Of a stretch of DNA of 64,000 nt, positions 49,774 through 58,699 are shown piece after piece. The notes under the pieces were generated by a model that saw nothing but the letters and a program-made list of their open reading frames with translations, did not search any database and was not told where the DNA came from. Each line of letters opens with the position of its first letter. The stretch's first letter is position 1. Source of the stretch: Oscillospiraceae bacterium (GTDB lineage Bacteria > Bacillota > Clostridia > Oscillospirales > Ruminococcaceae); contig JAFWQJ010000069.1 in assembly GCA_017545185.1 (NCBI GenBank), positions 1 through 64,000 of the forward strand. Direction: 5' to 3'. Both the position numbers and the translations under genes were made by a program.

Positions 49774-51108
49774 TCAGCCCTTGCTGCCGGAATCGTTGCC
49801 GCGCTCGCGGATGATGAACCGCACCGGTGTGCCTTCCAGCCCGAAGGTCTCGCGGATCTGGTTTTCGAGGTATCGCTGATACGAAAAATGGAACAGGTCC
49901 GCACGGTTCACGAAGAACACGAAGGTCGGCGGCTGGGTGCTGGCCTGTGTCATATAATAGATCTTGAGGCGTCTGCCCTTGTCGGTCGGCGGCTGGACGC
50001 GTGCGGTCGCATAGGCGAGGACGTCGTTCAGCTTGCCCGTCGTGATGCGCATCGCATTGTTCGCCGCGACCTGCTTGATCAGCGGAAACAGCTTGTGCAC
50101 GCGCTGGCCGGTCTTGGCGCTGATGAACAGGAACGGTACATAGCTCATGAAGCTGAAATCATTTTCCAGCTTTTTCGTAAATTCCTGCATGGTCTTGCCG
50201 TCCTTCTCGACGATGTCCCACTTGTTCACGCAGACGATGCACGCCTTGCCCTGCTGGTGCGCATAGCCTGCGACCTTGCTGTCCTGCTCGGTGAAGCCGG
50301 TCGTCGCGTCAATGACGATGACGGCGACCTGTGCGCGGTCAACAGCCATGAAGGCGCGCAGTACGCTGTAATGCTCGACGTTATCGGTGATCTTCGCCTT
50401 TTTGCGGATGCCCGCCGTATCAATGAACAGGAATTTGCCTTCCTCGTTCTCATAGGGCAGGTCGATCGCGTCACGGGTCGTGCCCGCTTCGTCCGCAACG
50501 ATGCTGCGCTCCTCACCGGCGAGGTAGTTGATGAGACTCGACTTGCCGACATTCGGCTTGCCGATCACGGCGACGGAAATGCGGTCGTCGTCCTCCTCGT
50601 CCTCCTGCTGCGGGAACAGCGCACAGACGGCATCCAGCATATCGCCGGTGCCGTTGCCGTGCAGCGAGGAGACCGGGAACGGATCGCCGAGACCGAGGTT
50701 ATAGAACTCGTAGAACTCCGGCGGCGGTTCGCCGATGCTGTCAACCTTGTTGACGCAGAGCACGATCGGCTTGCCGGATTTCTGCAGCATATTCGCAACA
50801 TCCATATCGTTCGCGGTCACGCCGGAGCGCAGGTCGGTCACGAGGATGATGACATCCGCGCGCTCGATCGCAAGCTCCGCCTGACGGCGCATCTGTTCGA
50901 GCATGTGGTCATCGGTCTTGGGCTCGATACCGCCCGTATCCACGACCATGAAGTTCTTGCCGCACCATTCCGCCTTTGCGTAGATGCGGTCTCTCGTGAC
51001 GCCGGGCGTGTCCTCCACGATCGAAAGCCGCTGCCCGACAAGCTTGTTGAAAAGGGTCGATTTTCCGACATTCGGACGCCCGACCACGGCGACTACCGGC
51101 AAAGCCAT
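49774..51108 (-). CDS. der: Ribosome biogenesis GTPase Der (EngA)
   Basis: A 444-residue tandem GTPase involved in 50S subunit assembly. First G domain: GRPNVGKSTLFNKL, DTPGVTR and NKVD. Second G domain: GKPNVGKSSLINYL, DEAGTTRDAID and NKWD. A KH-like C-terminal domain begins near 355 (FPLIKQVA). ATG 51108 starts MALPVVAVVGRPN and follows AAAAGGAGTGCAGCAAAACT. It heads the der-plsY-gpsA group. Confidence 0.96.
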   Translation of the reverse strand: MALPVVAVVGRPNVGKSTLFNKLVGQRLSIVEDTPGVTRDRIYAKAEWCGKNFMVVDTGGIEPKTDDHMLEQMRRQAELAIERADVIILVTDLRSGVTANDMDVANMLQKSGKPIVLCVNKVDSIGEPPPEFYEFYNLGLGDPFPVSSLHGNGTGDMLDAVCALFPQQEDEEDDDRISVAVIGKPNVGKSSLINYLAGEERSIVADEAGTTRDAIDLPYENEEGKFLFIDTAGIRKKAKITDNVEHYSVLRAFMAVDRAQVAVIVIDATTGFTEQDSKVAGYAHQQGKACIVCVNKWDIVEKDGKTMQEFTKKLENDFSFMSYVPFLFISAKTGQRVHKLFPLIKQVAANNAMRITTGKLNDVLAYATARVQPPTDKGRRLKIYYMTQASTQPPTFVFFVNRADLFHFSYQRYLENQIRETFGLEGTPVRFIIRERGNDSGSKG

Positions 51109-51524
51109 AGTTTTGCTGCACTCCTTTTGCGGTGTCCGCTTCGCGGACGGATTCATAATGAGGCTCCGCCCCAAACCCTGCCAAAGGGATACTATCCCTT
51201 TGGAATCCCATTATAAAGAAAAATGGGAGAAGTAGATCATATTTTTAGACTGCGCTGCATGGGAGTTAAAACGGATGCGGGTACTGCCCGCTCCTTTGGA
51301 ATCCCATTATAAGGAATGGGCGATTGTAAAATTCAATTTAGCGCATCCATATCAAAAGTTTTGGTCAAGCTTTTTCAAAAGCTTGCGGAGTCCAGAGGCA
51401 GCGCCTCTGGTCGCTCGTCGCAACGAGCGAAACTCCCCAGCATTCAAGCGCTCGAAGGGCTTGGGAGCAGGTGAGAGCGGCTCCCATTCTTTAATAGCAT
51501 CCGCGAAGCGGATACCTTATGCAG
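51109..51524. repeat. Intergenic region with palindromic repeats (REP-like)
   Basis: No gene. A perfect palindrome around CCAAAGGGATA (51181-51203) is followed by an 18-bp segment (TTTGGAATCCCATTATAA) that recurs near 51297-51314. Then a chain of hairpins: CAAGCTTTTTCAAAAGCTTG near 51366, CAGAGGCAGCGCCTCTG near 51393 and GCTCGTCGCAACGAGC near 51413. TCCGCTTCGCGGA occurs at about 51138 and its counterpart at 51490-51502. This resembles the dispersed intergenic palindromic elements of Oscillospiraceae. Confidence 0.6.
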
Positions 51525-51892
51525 GATCGCGCTGCACGGATAGGCCAGCAGCGAATCAAAATTCAGGACGCAGTCCGGGCTGACGTAATACTTCTCCCCG
51601 ATCTGCCTGCACTTTGCAAAGACCGCGGACATTTCGTCATCGTTGTTCGCGCCGACCGCCTTCTTCATATCCGCAAGCTTCTAGTCAAACTTGAAATACG
51701 CCTGCACGATCTGATAGATCACATAGCCGAGCAGCGCGGTTCCGCCGAGCTTCATCCAGAGCGGCGAATGGTCGCGCCGTCCGTAGACGTCAAACCACCA
51801 GAACGCGATGATCGCGCCGACACAGATCGGCACGCCGCTGACAAGCATAAAGAACTTCCGGCGTTGTTTCTTTTGACAACTTCGTTGTACAT
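51525..51892 (-). pseudogene. Broken small membrane-protein gene (frameshift plus nonsense)
   Basis: It begins at ATG 51892 behind GGAAGGAATGTGAC, right after the DUF512 stop. The first six codons (MYNEVV) are in one frame, and the rest continues in the next frame as RRKFFMLVSGVPICVGAIIAFWW, a membrane helix. A single missing A in the run at 51871-51874 would restore KKKQRRKFF. After a second helix and YFKFD comes TAG (51681-51683), then an open stretch (KLADMKKAVGANNDDEM). That stretch runs into the repeat region near 51525. Two independent lesions and the repeat at its 3' end mark it as dead. Original function unknown. Confidence 0.72.
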
Positions 51893-51893
51893 G

Positions 51894-53198
51894 TCACATT
51901 CCTTCCGCATAGCCGAGCACCGTGTCCAGCAGGACATAGCCGTCCACCTTGCATTTGATGACTGGCACCCCGAGTGCTTTCTCCAGTTCCCCACGGGATT
52001 TGTCATCAAGGAACACATCGTCATGCCGCAGGCAGGTTTCCGTCAGCAGCACGGCACTGCCGAGGTCGCGGTCTTTGAGCTGATTCTCTAAATCCTGAAA
52101 GGTCAGCAGTCCGGCGACCGTGATCGTGTGGCCGTAAAAATCATTGAGCACTGTGATGACCTGACAGTGCACCTGCGGAAATTTCGCTTCCAGATCGCGC
52201 ATCATCTGATCGAGGAACGGTGCTGCGGCGGAACCGGTCGCGATCGTTAAAAACCGCGCTTCTCCGTCATATTCGGCGTCCTCAAGCGCGTCGTAAAATT
52301 CATTCATCAGATAGCGCAGCATCCCGACGCCGTTTTCATACTGCGGATAGCCCTCATAGGCTTCGTCGTCCGGCAGCGGCAGCTTCGCGAGCAGATAGAG
52401 CTCGTCGGATGCATACACGATGCGGGAGCCGTTCGCCTGAAGGCTCCAGCGCTGCACCGCCTCGATCTGCTCGATCGCAGCACGGGCGGTCTCAACGGTA
52501 AACGCGGGGATCGGGCAGAGATGCTGCCGGAATTTCGTCATGCCGAACGGCACCACGGCAATGCTCTCGACGGCTGGGACCATGGAAAAGAGGTCGGCGA
52601 GCGTCTTGTGGAGATTGTCGCCGTCGTTCCATGTCGGGCAGAGCACGATCTGACAGTTCATCGAGACACCGGCCTCTGCCATGCGCCAGAGATGCCGCAG
52701 CGAATCGCCCGCCTTTTTGTTGCCGAGCATTTTATTGCGCAGCAGCGGGTCGGTCGTCTGCACGGAGACATTGACGGTCATGTGCATTTTGATGATGCGG
52801 TCAACGTCCTCGTCGGTGAGGTTCGTCAGCGTGATGTAACTGCCCTGCAGAAAGGAAAGGCGCGCGTCGTCGTCCTTGAAATAGATCGTCTCACGCATTC
52901 CTTTGGGGTTCTGGTCAATGAAGCAGAAGATGCAATGATTGCCGCAGGTACGCTTTTCGTCCATGAGTGCGGTCGCAAAGCCGAGCCCCGGATCCTCGTA
53001 TTCCTGCTTGCGGATCAGGACGGAATGCGCCTCACCCTCGCGGTAAAAGCACACATTCAGGTGCTTTTCGGTGATCGCAAAGCGATAGTCCAGAACATCG
53101 TGAATGACGGTATCATTGACGGAATACAGGCAGTCGCCTGCGCGGATGCCCGCTTTGTCGGCCGGAGAGCCGGCGGTAATTTCGGTGATCTCGATCAT
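51894..53198 (-). CDS. DUF512 family radical SAM-type protein with PDZ domain
   Basis: A 434-residue protein. An N-terminal PDZ-like domain (SPADKAGIRAGDCLYSVND) precedes a radical SAM-like domain with the cysteine cluster CGNHCIFCFIDQNPKGMR, then a DUF512 C-terminal domain (about 250-430) with FYGHTITVAGLLT. The family is widespread in Firmicutes and cyanobacteria and usually lies beside der; its reaction is unknown. ATG 53198 follows AAAGGACGGGGACGGCGTT. Confidence 0.9.
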   Translation of the reverse strand: MIEITEITAGSPADKAGIRAGDCLYSVNDTVIHDVLDYRFAITEKHLNVCFYREGEAHSVLIRKQEYEDPGLGFATALMDEKRTCGNHCIFCFIDQNPKGMRETIYFKDDDARLSFLQGSYITLTNLTDEDVDRIIKMHMTVNVSVQTTDPLLRNKMLGNKKAGDSLRHLWRMAEAGVSMNCQIVLCPTWNDGDNLHKTLADLFSMVPAVESIAVVPFGMTKFRQHLCPIPAFTVETARAAIEQIEAVQRWSLQANGSRIVYASDELYLLAKLPLPDDEAYEGYPQYENGVGMLRYLMNEFYDALEDAEYDGEARFLTIATGSAAAPFLDQMMRDLEAKFPQVHCQVITVLNDFYGHTITVAGLLTFQDLENQLKDRDLGSAVLLTETCLRHDDVFLDDKSRGELEKALGVPVIKCKVDGYVLLDTVLGYAEGM

Positions 53199-53220
53199 AA
53201 CGCCGTCCCCGTCCTTTCAT

Positions 53221-53823
53221 TCAGTCTATGACATTTCTCGGATCATGCGCAGGATAATCGACCTGCTGCATGGCTGCGAAATTCCATTCCCGCGGCTCTT
53301 TCCGTGCATTGATGAAATCGTATTCAAGCATCTCCGGCACGGAATCATAGCAGTGCACAAGATCGTCATAATCATGTACCGTATAGATTTTGGATGTGCT
53401 GCCCAGATAGACTGCTGCCGGATAATAATACCCGATGCTGCCGACCTGCACGAGCGGCTCGCCGGCTGCTTCCTCTGCCGTACGCTGCATTGTAAGGTCT
53501 TCCTCATCGCGGTCGAAATATTCCCTGTTGATGTCGGGAATCCCGCGGTGGGGATACAGCAAAAACTCGATCTCCGGGGCACATCCGATCAGGCGTGAAT
53601 CCGTCATTTTCTCGCGGGTCGCTTTGAGATGCCAGTTTTCCGCGATGCCGTAATATTCCCGCAGGAACGCCTCTGCGCCGTTCGGCAGCGTGATGCCGCC
53701 GGAAGCGTAAAACGCCTTAACCGCGGTCAGGTCGGTCTGTCTGCCCGCATACCATCCGGCAGCCCGCAGACAGGTCATGATCCGCTCCTTGACTGAGCCG
53801 GTCAGCGGAATGATCGTTGCCAT
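53221..53823 (-). CDS. SUKH-3 family protein
   Basis: A 200-residue protein with the SUKH-3 pattern: an N-terminal helix ending ERIMTCLRAAGWYAGRQ, then AFYASGGITLPNGAEAFLREYYGI and a strand-rich body with VGSIGYYYPAAVYLGSTSKIYTVHD. SUKH proteins are immunity proteins to contact-dependent or polymorphic toxins, and many occur singly. No toxin gene is next to it, so it may be an orphan immunity gene. ATG 53823 follows GGAGGTGCGGT. Confidence 0.75.
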   Translation of the reverse strand: MATIIPLTGSVKERIMTCLRAAGWYAGRQTDLTAVKAFYASGGITLPNGAEAFLREYYGIAENWHLKATREKMTDSRLIGCAPEIEFLLYPHRGIPDINREYFDRDEEDLTMQRTAEEAAGEPLVQVGSIGYYYPAAVYLGSTSKIYTVHDYDDLVHCYDSVPEMLEYDFINARKEPREWNFAAMQQVDYPAHDPRNVID

Positions 53824-53844
53824 ACCGCACCTCCATATACAATG

Positions 53845-53881
53845 AAAAGGGGAGAAGCACACCTCGTCCCTCTCCCCTTTT
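53845..53881 (-). terminator. Terminator of the yceD-rpmF operon
   Basis: AAAAGGGGAGA/TCTCCCCTTTT arms (53845-53855 with 53871-53881) on the minus strand, 28 bp after the rpmF stop. Confidence 0.85.
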
Positions 53882-53908
53882 GCATACGCTTGTAACAAGA
53901 CCCTCGGA

Positions 53909-54094
53909 TTACTCCTCGTCGATCTTGAGCACAGCAACGCCCTTATAGAAACCGCACTGCTTGCAAACCTTGTGGGGCGCTTTGAGCGCGCCGCAGTTGG
54001 AGCAAGTGCTCATAGCGGGCATTGTCAGCTTGCTGACAGCGGAACGGCGGGTATTGCGTCTTGCTTTGGACACTTTAGCCTTCGGTACTGCCAT
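53909..54094 (-). CDS. rpmF: 50S ribosomal protein L32
   Basis: A 61-residue ribosomal protein with MAVPKAKVSKARRNTRRS and the zinc-binding pattern CSNCGALKAPHKVCKQCG. ATG 54094 follows AAAGGAGGTGCCGACA. Downstream of yceD as in most Firmicutes. Confidence 0.97.
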   Translation of the reverse strand: MAVPKAKVSKARRNTRRSAVSKLTMPAMSTCSNCGALKAPHKVCKQCGFYKGVAVLKIDEE

Positions 54095-54134
54095 TGTCGG
54101 CACCTCCTTTTATTATTGCGTAATTTTGACTGCC

Positions 54135-54629
54135 TTACTGAAAATCCAGTGTGATATCCGCAGAGTTGCAGCCGCAGTCACCTTCATTGCGGTTCTTGCC
54201 GCAAACCGGGCACAGACCCTTACAGTCCGGACTGCACAGCGTTTTCGTCGGCAAAGACAGACGCAGGTCTGTCATCGCGACCTCTGCGAGATCCAGCATC
54301 GCATCCGGTGCCAACAGATATTCGGCGTCATTCTCCTCGGAAGCAGTTTCCGTCACGATCACATGCTCGAAGGTCTCGTCAATATGCATCGCAACGGGGG
54401 AAAGGCAGCGGTCGCATTCCAGCTCCGGCACGCACTGCAGACGGTATTTCATCATCAGTACACCGGCACGGTTTTCCAGCACACCGTCGATCTTCGGCAG
54501 CTTAGCGCACGGGATCCCGTAGCTTGCAGCCGTTTCTGCGTCGATCTCTCTGGAAACAGTCCGTTTTTCATCGGGACGCAATAGCAGCGACCGGATCGAG
54601 ATCCGGTACTCAGCAGTCGCTTCCTGCAT
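54135..54629 (-). CDS. yceD: YceD/DUF177 family protein
   Basis: A 164-residue protein, about normal length, with LECDRCLSPV in the middle and the C-terminal CSPDCKGLCPVCGKNRNEGDCGC motif. It is always encoded beside rpmF and is needed for 23S rRNA maturation in plants and E. coli relatives. Start ATG 54629 follows AAAGGCGGGTTGTGACCC. Confidence 0.92.
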   Translation of the reverse strand: MQEATAEYRISIRSLLLRPDEKRTVSREIDAETAASYGIPCAKLPKIDGVLENRAGVLMMKYRLQCVPELECDRCLSPVAMHIDETFEHVIVTETASEENDAEYLLAPDAMLDLAEVAMTDLRLSLPTKTLCSPDCKGLCPVCGKNRNEGDCGCNSADITLDFQ

Positions 54630-54700
54630 GGGTCACAACCCGCCTTTCGATCTTCTGCGGCGTTTCATGCATCGCATTTTACGCATAGCATTACGGAATG

Positions 54701-54729
54701 ATTATACCAAAAACACCGCGATTTGTCAA
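54701..54729 (-). promoter_or_regulatory. Promoter of the yceD-rpmF operon
   Basis: Minus-strand TTGACA (54724-54729) and TATAAT (54701-54706), 17-bp spacer, perfect consensus; leader of about 65 nt. Confidence 0.92.
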
Positions 54730-54770
54730 TTCCTTCGCAGAAATTGTGGATATTTCCGCTAGTTTTTCGA

Positions 54771-55190
54771 TCAATCCGCCTGCGGAATCAGGTATTTGAG
54801 CACAGACTCCGGCAGACTGTCATTGTCCTCGGAAACGGTGATGATCATCTGAACGTCGTCGCCGGTCAGGATGTCGAGCTTTTCGAGCAGCTTGCCGAGC
54901 TCGTCAAAGTTTCTGCCGCCGATCTTCAGGATGCCGTCCACGAAGACCTCCTTGATATCGTAGTTGCCGGCGAGCACGCCCGCAACAAAGCCGTACAGCA
55001 TATCAAAGCCGTTGATATTGTAGCGCTCTGCGTCCACAAGGCGGACCTTGTGGTTGACGCTGTAGGTCAGCTTCATGCACTTTTCAATGCAGATGATGTC
55101 GCCGGTGGAAGCCTTCACGGCATCGTCGATCATACCCAGCAGGATCTTGGTCTTGCCGGAGCCTTTTCTTCCGGTAATAACTTGAATCAT
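54771..55190 (-). CDS. P-loop ATP-binding protein of unknown function
   Basis: A 139-residue protein with Walker A GRKGSGKT at residues 7-14 and a hydrophobic strand followed by VDGILKIGG that may carry Walker B. It is shorter than most P-loop NTPases. Similar small proteins occur in Clostridia without known role. ATG 55190 follows AGGGAGAATTACT. It is 80 bp downstream of pgi on the same strand, so could be cotranscribed. Confidence 0.75.
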   Translation of the reverse strand: MIQVITGRKGSGKTKILLGMIDDAVKASTGDIICIEKCMKLTYSVNHKVRLVDAERYNINGFDMLYGFVAGVLAGNYDIKEVFVDGILKIGGRNFDELGKLLEKLDILTGDDVQMIITVSEDNDSLPESVLKYLIPQAD

Positions 55191-55270
55191 AGTAATTCTC
55201 CCTTCGTTATTTCAAATTCGTGCGCCTCCCGCTTTCACGGGCTGTGGCATGGATTTTGGGAACATAGATG

Positions 55271-56605
55271 TTAGTGAAGCTTCGCTTCCAGCGCTGCCTT
55301 CATGTCCTCGTAGCCCGGCTTGCCGAGCAGCGCAAACATGTTCTTCTTGTAGCTTTCCACGCCCGGCTGGTTGAACGGGTTGACGCCGAGCATATAACCG
55401 GAAACCGCGCAGGCCTTCTCGAAGAAGTAGATCAGCCAGCCGAGGGTCTCCTCAGCGGTGTCATCGAGCTCCAGAACGATGTTCGGAACGCCGCCCTCGG
55501 TATGTGCGAGGATCGTGCCCTCCAGTGCGCGGCGGTTGACCACGCTCATGTTCTGGCCGGTCAGGAAGTTCAGGCCGTCTGCATTCTCCGCATCCGCCTC
55601 AAGGAACAGATCCTGCTTCGGCTTCTTGATGTCGATGACGGTCTCGAACAGCAGTCTTGCGCCGTCCTGGATGTACTGACCCATAGAGTGCAGGTCGGTA
55701 GAGAAGATCGCGGAGGACGGGAACAGACCCTTGTTGTCCTTGCCCTCGGACTCGCCGTAGAGCTGCTTGTACCACTCGTTCATCATTGCCATGGACGGAT
55801 CGTAGGAAACGACCATTTCCACAGCCTTGCCCTTGCGGTAGAAGATGTTGCGGAGTGCCGCGTACTTGTAGCAGTCATTCTCTGCAAACGGAGCGGTATA
55901 GGCCTTCTGTGCCGCAGCCGCGCCTGCCATGAGCTTGTCGATATCGCAGCCTGCCGCAGCGATCGGCAGCAGACCGACGGCTGTCAGGACAGAAAAACGC
56001 CCGCCGACATCATCCGGGATCACAAAGCTCTCATAGCCCTCTGCATCAGCGAGGTTCTTCAGCGTGCCGCGCGCCTTGTCGGTCGTGCAGTAAATGCGCT
56101 TCTTCGCCTCATCCTTTCCGTACTTGTCCTCCAGAAGCTTCTTGAAGATACGGAATGCAAGTGCCGGCTCGGTCGTGGTGCCGGACTTGGAGATCACATT
56201 GACAGCGATATCCCTGCCCTCACAGATCGACAGCACCTCATTCAGATAGGTCGGGGAGATATTGTTTCCGACATAGTAAATGTCAGGGGTGTCCTTTTTC
56301 ATATTATTATAGAAGGGCGACTTCAGCAGCTCGATCGCAGCGCGTGCGCCGAGATACGATCCGCCGATGCCGATCACGATCAGCACATCTGCCTGCGCCT
56401 TGATGCGTGCAGCCGCTTCCTTGATGCGGGCAAACTCCTCCTTGTCATAATCGGTCGGCAGTGTCAGCCAGCCGAGGAAGTCGCTGCCCAGACCGTTCTT
56501 GTCATGCAGCACCTTCGCGGCAGCTTCCGTCTGAACGGCGATCCCCTTCAGCTCCTCGTCACCGAGGAAGCCGGAAAGATAGCTTGTATTCAGCTTCAAA
56601 GCCAT
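55271..56605 (-). CDS. pgi: Glucose-6-phosphate isomerase
   Basis: A 444-residue glycolytic enzyme of the short Firmicute type. Motifs: [52 protein letters not shown] and the Lys-containing [12 protein letters not shown] at the end. ATG 56605 follows GGAGGATGTTATAAC. Confidence 0.97.
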   Translation of the reverse strand: MALKLNTSYLSGFLGDEELKGIAVQTEAAAKVLHDKNGLGSDFLGWLTLPTDYDKEEFARIKEAAARIKAQADVLIVIGIGGSYLGARAAIELLKSPFYNNMKKDTPDIYYVGNNISPTYLNEVLSICEGRDIAVNVISKSGTTTEPALAFRIFKKLLEDKYGKDEAKKRIYCTTDKARGTLKNLADAEGYESFVIPDDVGGRFSVLTAVGLLPIAAAGCDIDKLMAGAAAAQKAYTAPFAENDCYKYAALRNIFYRKGKAVEMVVSYDPSMAMMNEWYKQLYGESEGKDNKGLFPSSAIFSTDLHSMGQYIQDGARLLFETVIDIKKPKQDLFLEADAENADGLNFLTGQNMSVVNRRALEGTILAHTEGGVPNIVLELDDTAEETLGWLIYFFEKACAVSGYMLGVNPFNQPGVESYKKNMFALLGKPGYEDMKAALEAKLH

Positions 56606-56721
56606 GTTATAACATCCTCCACACTCGAAATTTCCGTGCCCGAACCCTGCACGGCGGGGTACAGAAGACACAGCCGCCCTTCATAGCACAGGAAAGACAG
56701 CAGTATCACTTATACTCTTAT

Positions 56722-56750
56722 ATTTTACTATAGTTTTCCGAAGAATGCAA
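56722..56750 (-). promoter_or_regulatory. Promoter of pgi
   Basis: Minus-strand TTGCAT (56745-56750) and TAAAAT (56722-56727), 17-bp spacer, about 110 bp before the start codon. Confidence 0.65.
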
Positions 56751-56835
56751 GTGCTTTCCGTCTTTTTGGCAATAATGCCAATTTTCATGCGTCAGATTGA
56801 GCATATTGTCTAAATCGTTCAGAATGATATTTACA

Positions 56836-56861
56836 GAAAAAGAAAGCCCCGCGCACGGGGC
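56836..56861 (-). terminator. Terminator of the DUF4234 gene
   Basis: GCCCCG/CGGGGC arms (56846-56851 with 56856-56861) followed on the minus strand by TTTCTTTTTC, 20 bp after the stop. Confidence 0.8.
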
Positions 56862-56881
56862 GCAGGACTTTCCGGGGTTTC

Positions 56882-57280
56882 TTAATTGCCGGAGAAGTTG
56901 TAGTCCTCGCAGAGCATGTTCATGCTCTTGAAGAACTTGTGGAAGTAGATAATCGGGCCGACGAGGATGAGCGAGCCAAGCACGCACCAGAGCCAGAAGT
57001 CCTTGGCACCGAAGCTTCCCATGCAGCCTCTCTGATCCAGTTCATTGCCGATGCGGGCAGAGATCCTGTGCATCCACACGAACATTGCGATGCCCAGCGT
57101 GATCGGTGTCAGCAGGAAGAAAACGAGCAGGTAATTCATCGTTTTCTTGCCGTCGTGCTTGGCCGCGATCGTGTTCAGGTCATTGGCGCTGTTCATCATG
57201 CAGATGAGGCCGTAGATGCCGAACGTGACGAAGCTGAGCAGGATATACTTGGCTGCGCTGCGGTTTGTACGAAGTGTCAT
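56882..57280 (-). CDS. DUF4234 family membrane protein
   Basis: A 132-residue protein with hydrophobic segments at about 10-30, 46-70 and 92-112. The family signature is near the start: FVTFGIYGLICMMNSANDLN. Further on WMHRISARIGNELDQRG matches the family's charged loop. Function unknown. It has its own consensus promoter and terminator. Confidence 0.82.
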   Translation of the reverse strand: MTLRTNRSAAKYILLSFVTFGIYGLICMMNSANDLNTIAAKHDGKKTMNYLLVFFLLTPITLGIAMFVWMHRISARIGNELDQRGCMGSFGAKDFWLWCVLGSLILVGPIIYFHKFFKSMNMLCEDYNFSGN

Positions 57281-57351
57281 AATAATCGCCCTTTCTGTCG
57301 TAACAAAGATGACTGTAAAATGATGTCGCGGGGTACTGTTTGACAGTCACA

Positions 57352-57380
57352 AATATACCACAAACGGAAGGCTTTGTCAA
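57352..57380 (-). promoter_or_regulatory. Promoter of the DUF4234 gene
   Basis: Minus-strand TTGACA (57375-57380) and TATATT (57352-57357), 17-bp spacer; leader about 65 nt. Confidence 0.85.
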
Positions 57381-57512
57381 GTGACTTCACAAATTGTTTA
57401 CATTCTCTTATTCAGCGGTTCAAAATTGTGATTTTTGCGGTGAATGCAGGGAATCCGGCAGCACAATATAAGCCAAATCAGGGGGGCGGTGCCGCCGTGC
57501 TCCGGTCACGTT

Positions 57513-58619
57513 TTACCGGAACAGTGCCCGGAGCAGCAGGGCGGCAGTCTCCTTCAGGCCGCGCCGCGGGACGTCCGCCGCAGCTGTCAGCGGAATCTCG
57601 TACAGCAGCGTATCCCCGCAGTAAAACGCTGCCGTCCCGAGCCGCTCGCCCTTCCGGACAGGCGCCTCTGCGTATGCAGGCAGCACCGTGACTGCCGTGA
57701 TCCGGCTGCCCTTCGGGGATGCGATCGAACGCAGACCGCCCGTTTCCGGCAGGACAGCCTCCGCAGTCCCGCCGCGCACAGGCAGCGGCCGGATATGCTC
57801 CGCGGAAAAATCGGGCGTCGTGACCGTGTATCCCGAAAAGCCCTCTTTGAGCAGCTTTTTCGCATCGGCAAAGCGGGCATCTGTATCCGCGGCACCGAGC
57901 ACGACTGCGATCATCCGCATCCCGTCCCGCTCCGCGGCCAGCGTCAGCGTATAGCCGCTGCTGTCCCCGTGCCCCGCCTTCATGCCGAGCAGCCCCTCGT
58001 AATCCCGCGTCAGGCGGTTCTCCGAGACGAGCTCCGTTTCACCGTTCCGCAGCGTATCGCGGTAGGCGGTGAACATCGGGCGCAGTATTTCAAAGCGCAG
58101 CAGTCCGCGGCAGAGCAGTGCCAGATCGCCCGCCGTCGTGATGTTTTCGGCAGAGGTGCCGGTGCAGTCCGCAAAGCGCGTCTGCCGCATCCCCAGCGAG
58201 AACGCGGCCGCATTCATATCGTCAACGAACGCCTGCTCCGAGCCGGAAATATGATGCGCCAGCGTGATGCAGGCGTCATTTGCGTTGCCGGTGATGACCG
58301 CCTTCAGCAGATCGCGGACGGACATTTTCTCGCCGGCGCGCAGCCATACCGTCGCGCCGGGATACCGCTCCGCCGCGGCCGGCACGGTCAGCAGCGTATC
58401 CGGAGAAAGCGTCCCCGCTTCGATCGCCTCCGCCGTCAGATATACCGTCATGAGCTTGGTCTGCGTTCCGGCGGGGAGCTGCACATCCGCATCGGTGCCG
58501 CCGAGCAGCATTCCGGTCTGCGCCTCGGCCAGCGCCGAAGCATAATGCGGTTCTTCTTCCGCGGCGGTATGCAGCGGCAGGAGCAGCACCGCCGCCAGCA
58601 GAATCAGGATCTGTTTCAT
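57513..58619 (-). CDS. Serine-type D-Ala-D-Ala carboxypeptidase homologue with altered active site
   Basis: A 368-residue exported protein of the S11 (DacA/DacF) family. The signal peptide is 1-19 and the peptidase domain about 22-265, with a C-terminal PBP5-like beta domain (about 275-340) and a terminal amphipathic helix. Aligned with DacF, all three catalytic motifs are changed: SxxK reads TQTK (Ser to Thr) in PAGTQTKLMT, SxN reads NAN in GNANDACITLA, and KTG reads KAG in GMKAGHGD. The fold-defining residues around them are kept. It is therefore probably a weak or non-catalytic binder. ATG 58619 follows GGAGGGATGCGG. It lies 80 bp downstream of the spoVM-like gene on the same strand. Confidence 0.88.
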   Translation of the reverse strand: MKQILILLAAVLLLPLHTAAEEEPHYASALAEAQTGMLLGGTDADVQLPAGTQTKLMTVYLTAEAIEAGTLSPDTLLTVPAAAERYPGATVWLRAGEKMSVRDLLKAVITGNANDACITLAHHISGSEQAFVDDMNAAAFSLGMRQTRFADCTGTSAENITTAGDLALLCRGLLRFEILRPMFTAYRDTLRNGETELVSENRLTRDYEGLLGMKAGHGDSSGYTLTLAAERDGMRMIAVVLGAADTDARFADAKKLLKEGFSGYTVTTPDFSAEHIRPLPVRGGTAEAVLPETGGLRSIASPKGSRITAVTVLPAYAEAPVRKGERLGTAAFYCGDTLLYEIPLTAAADVPRRGLKETAALLLRALFR

Positions 58620-58663
58620 CCGCATCCCTCCCGCTGGAATATATGCGCAGATACGCAGAAACA

Positions 58664-58695
58664 GAAGCACCCGCCGACAGTCCGCCGGCGGGCTT
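58664..58695 (-). terminator. Terminator after the spoVM-like gene
   Basis: CCGCCG/CGGCGG arms within 58664-58695 form a GC-rich hairpin on the minus strand followed by TGCTTCTGTTTC. Confidence 0.65.
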
Positions 58696-58699
58696 CCGG

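Noticed and set aside
49345..51216. Long plus-strand frame over plsY and der
   Set aside because: Antisense to der with its two G domains; no ribosome site or recognisable domain.
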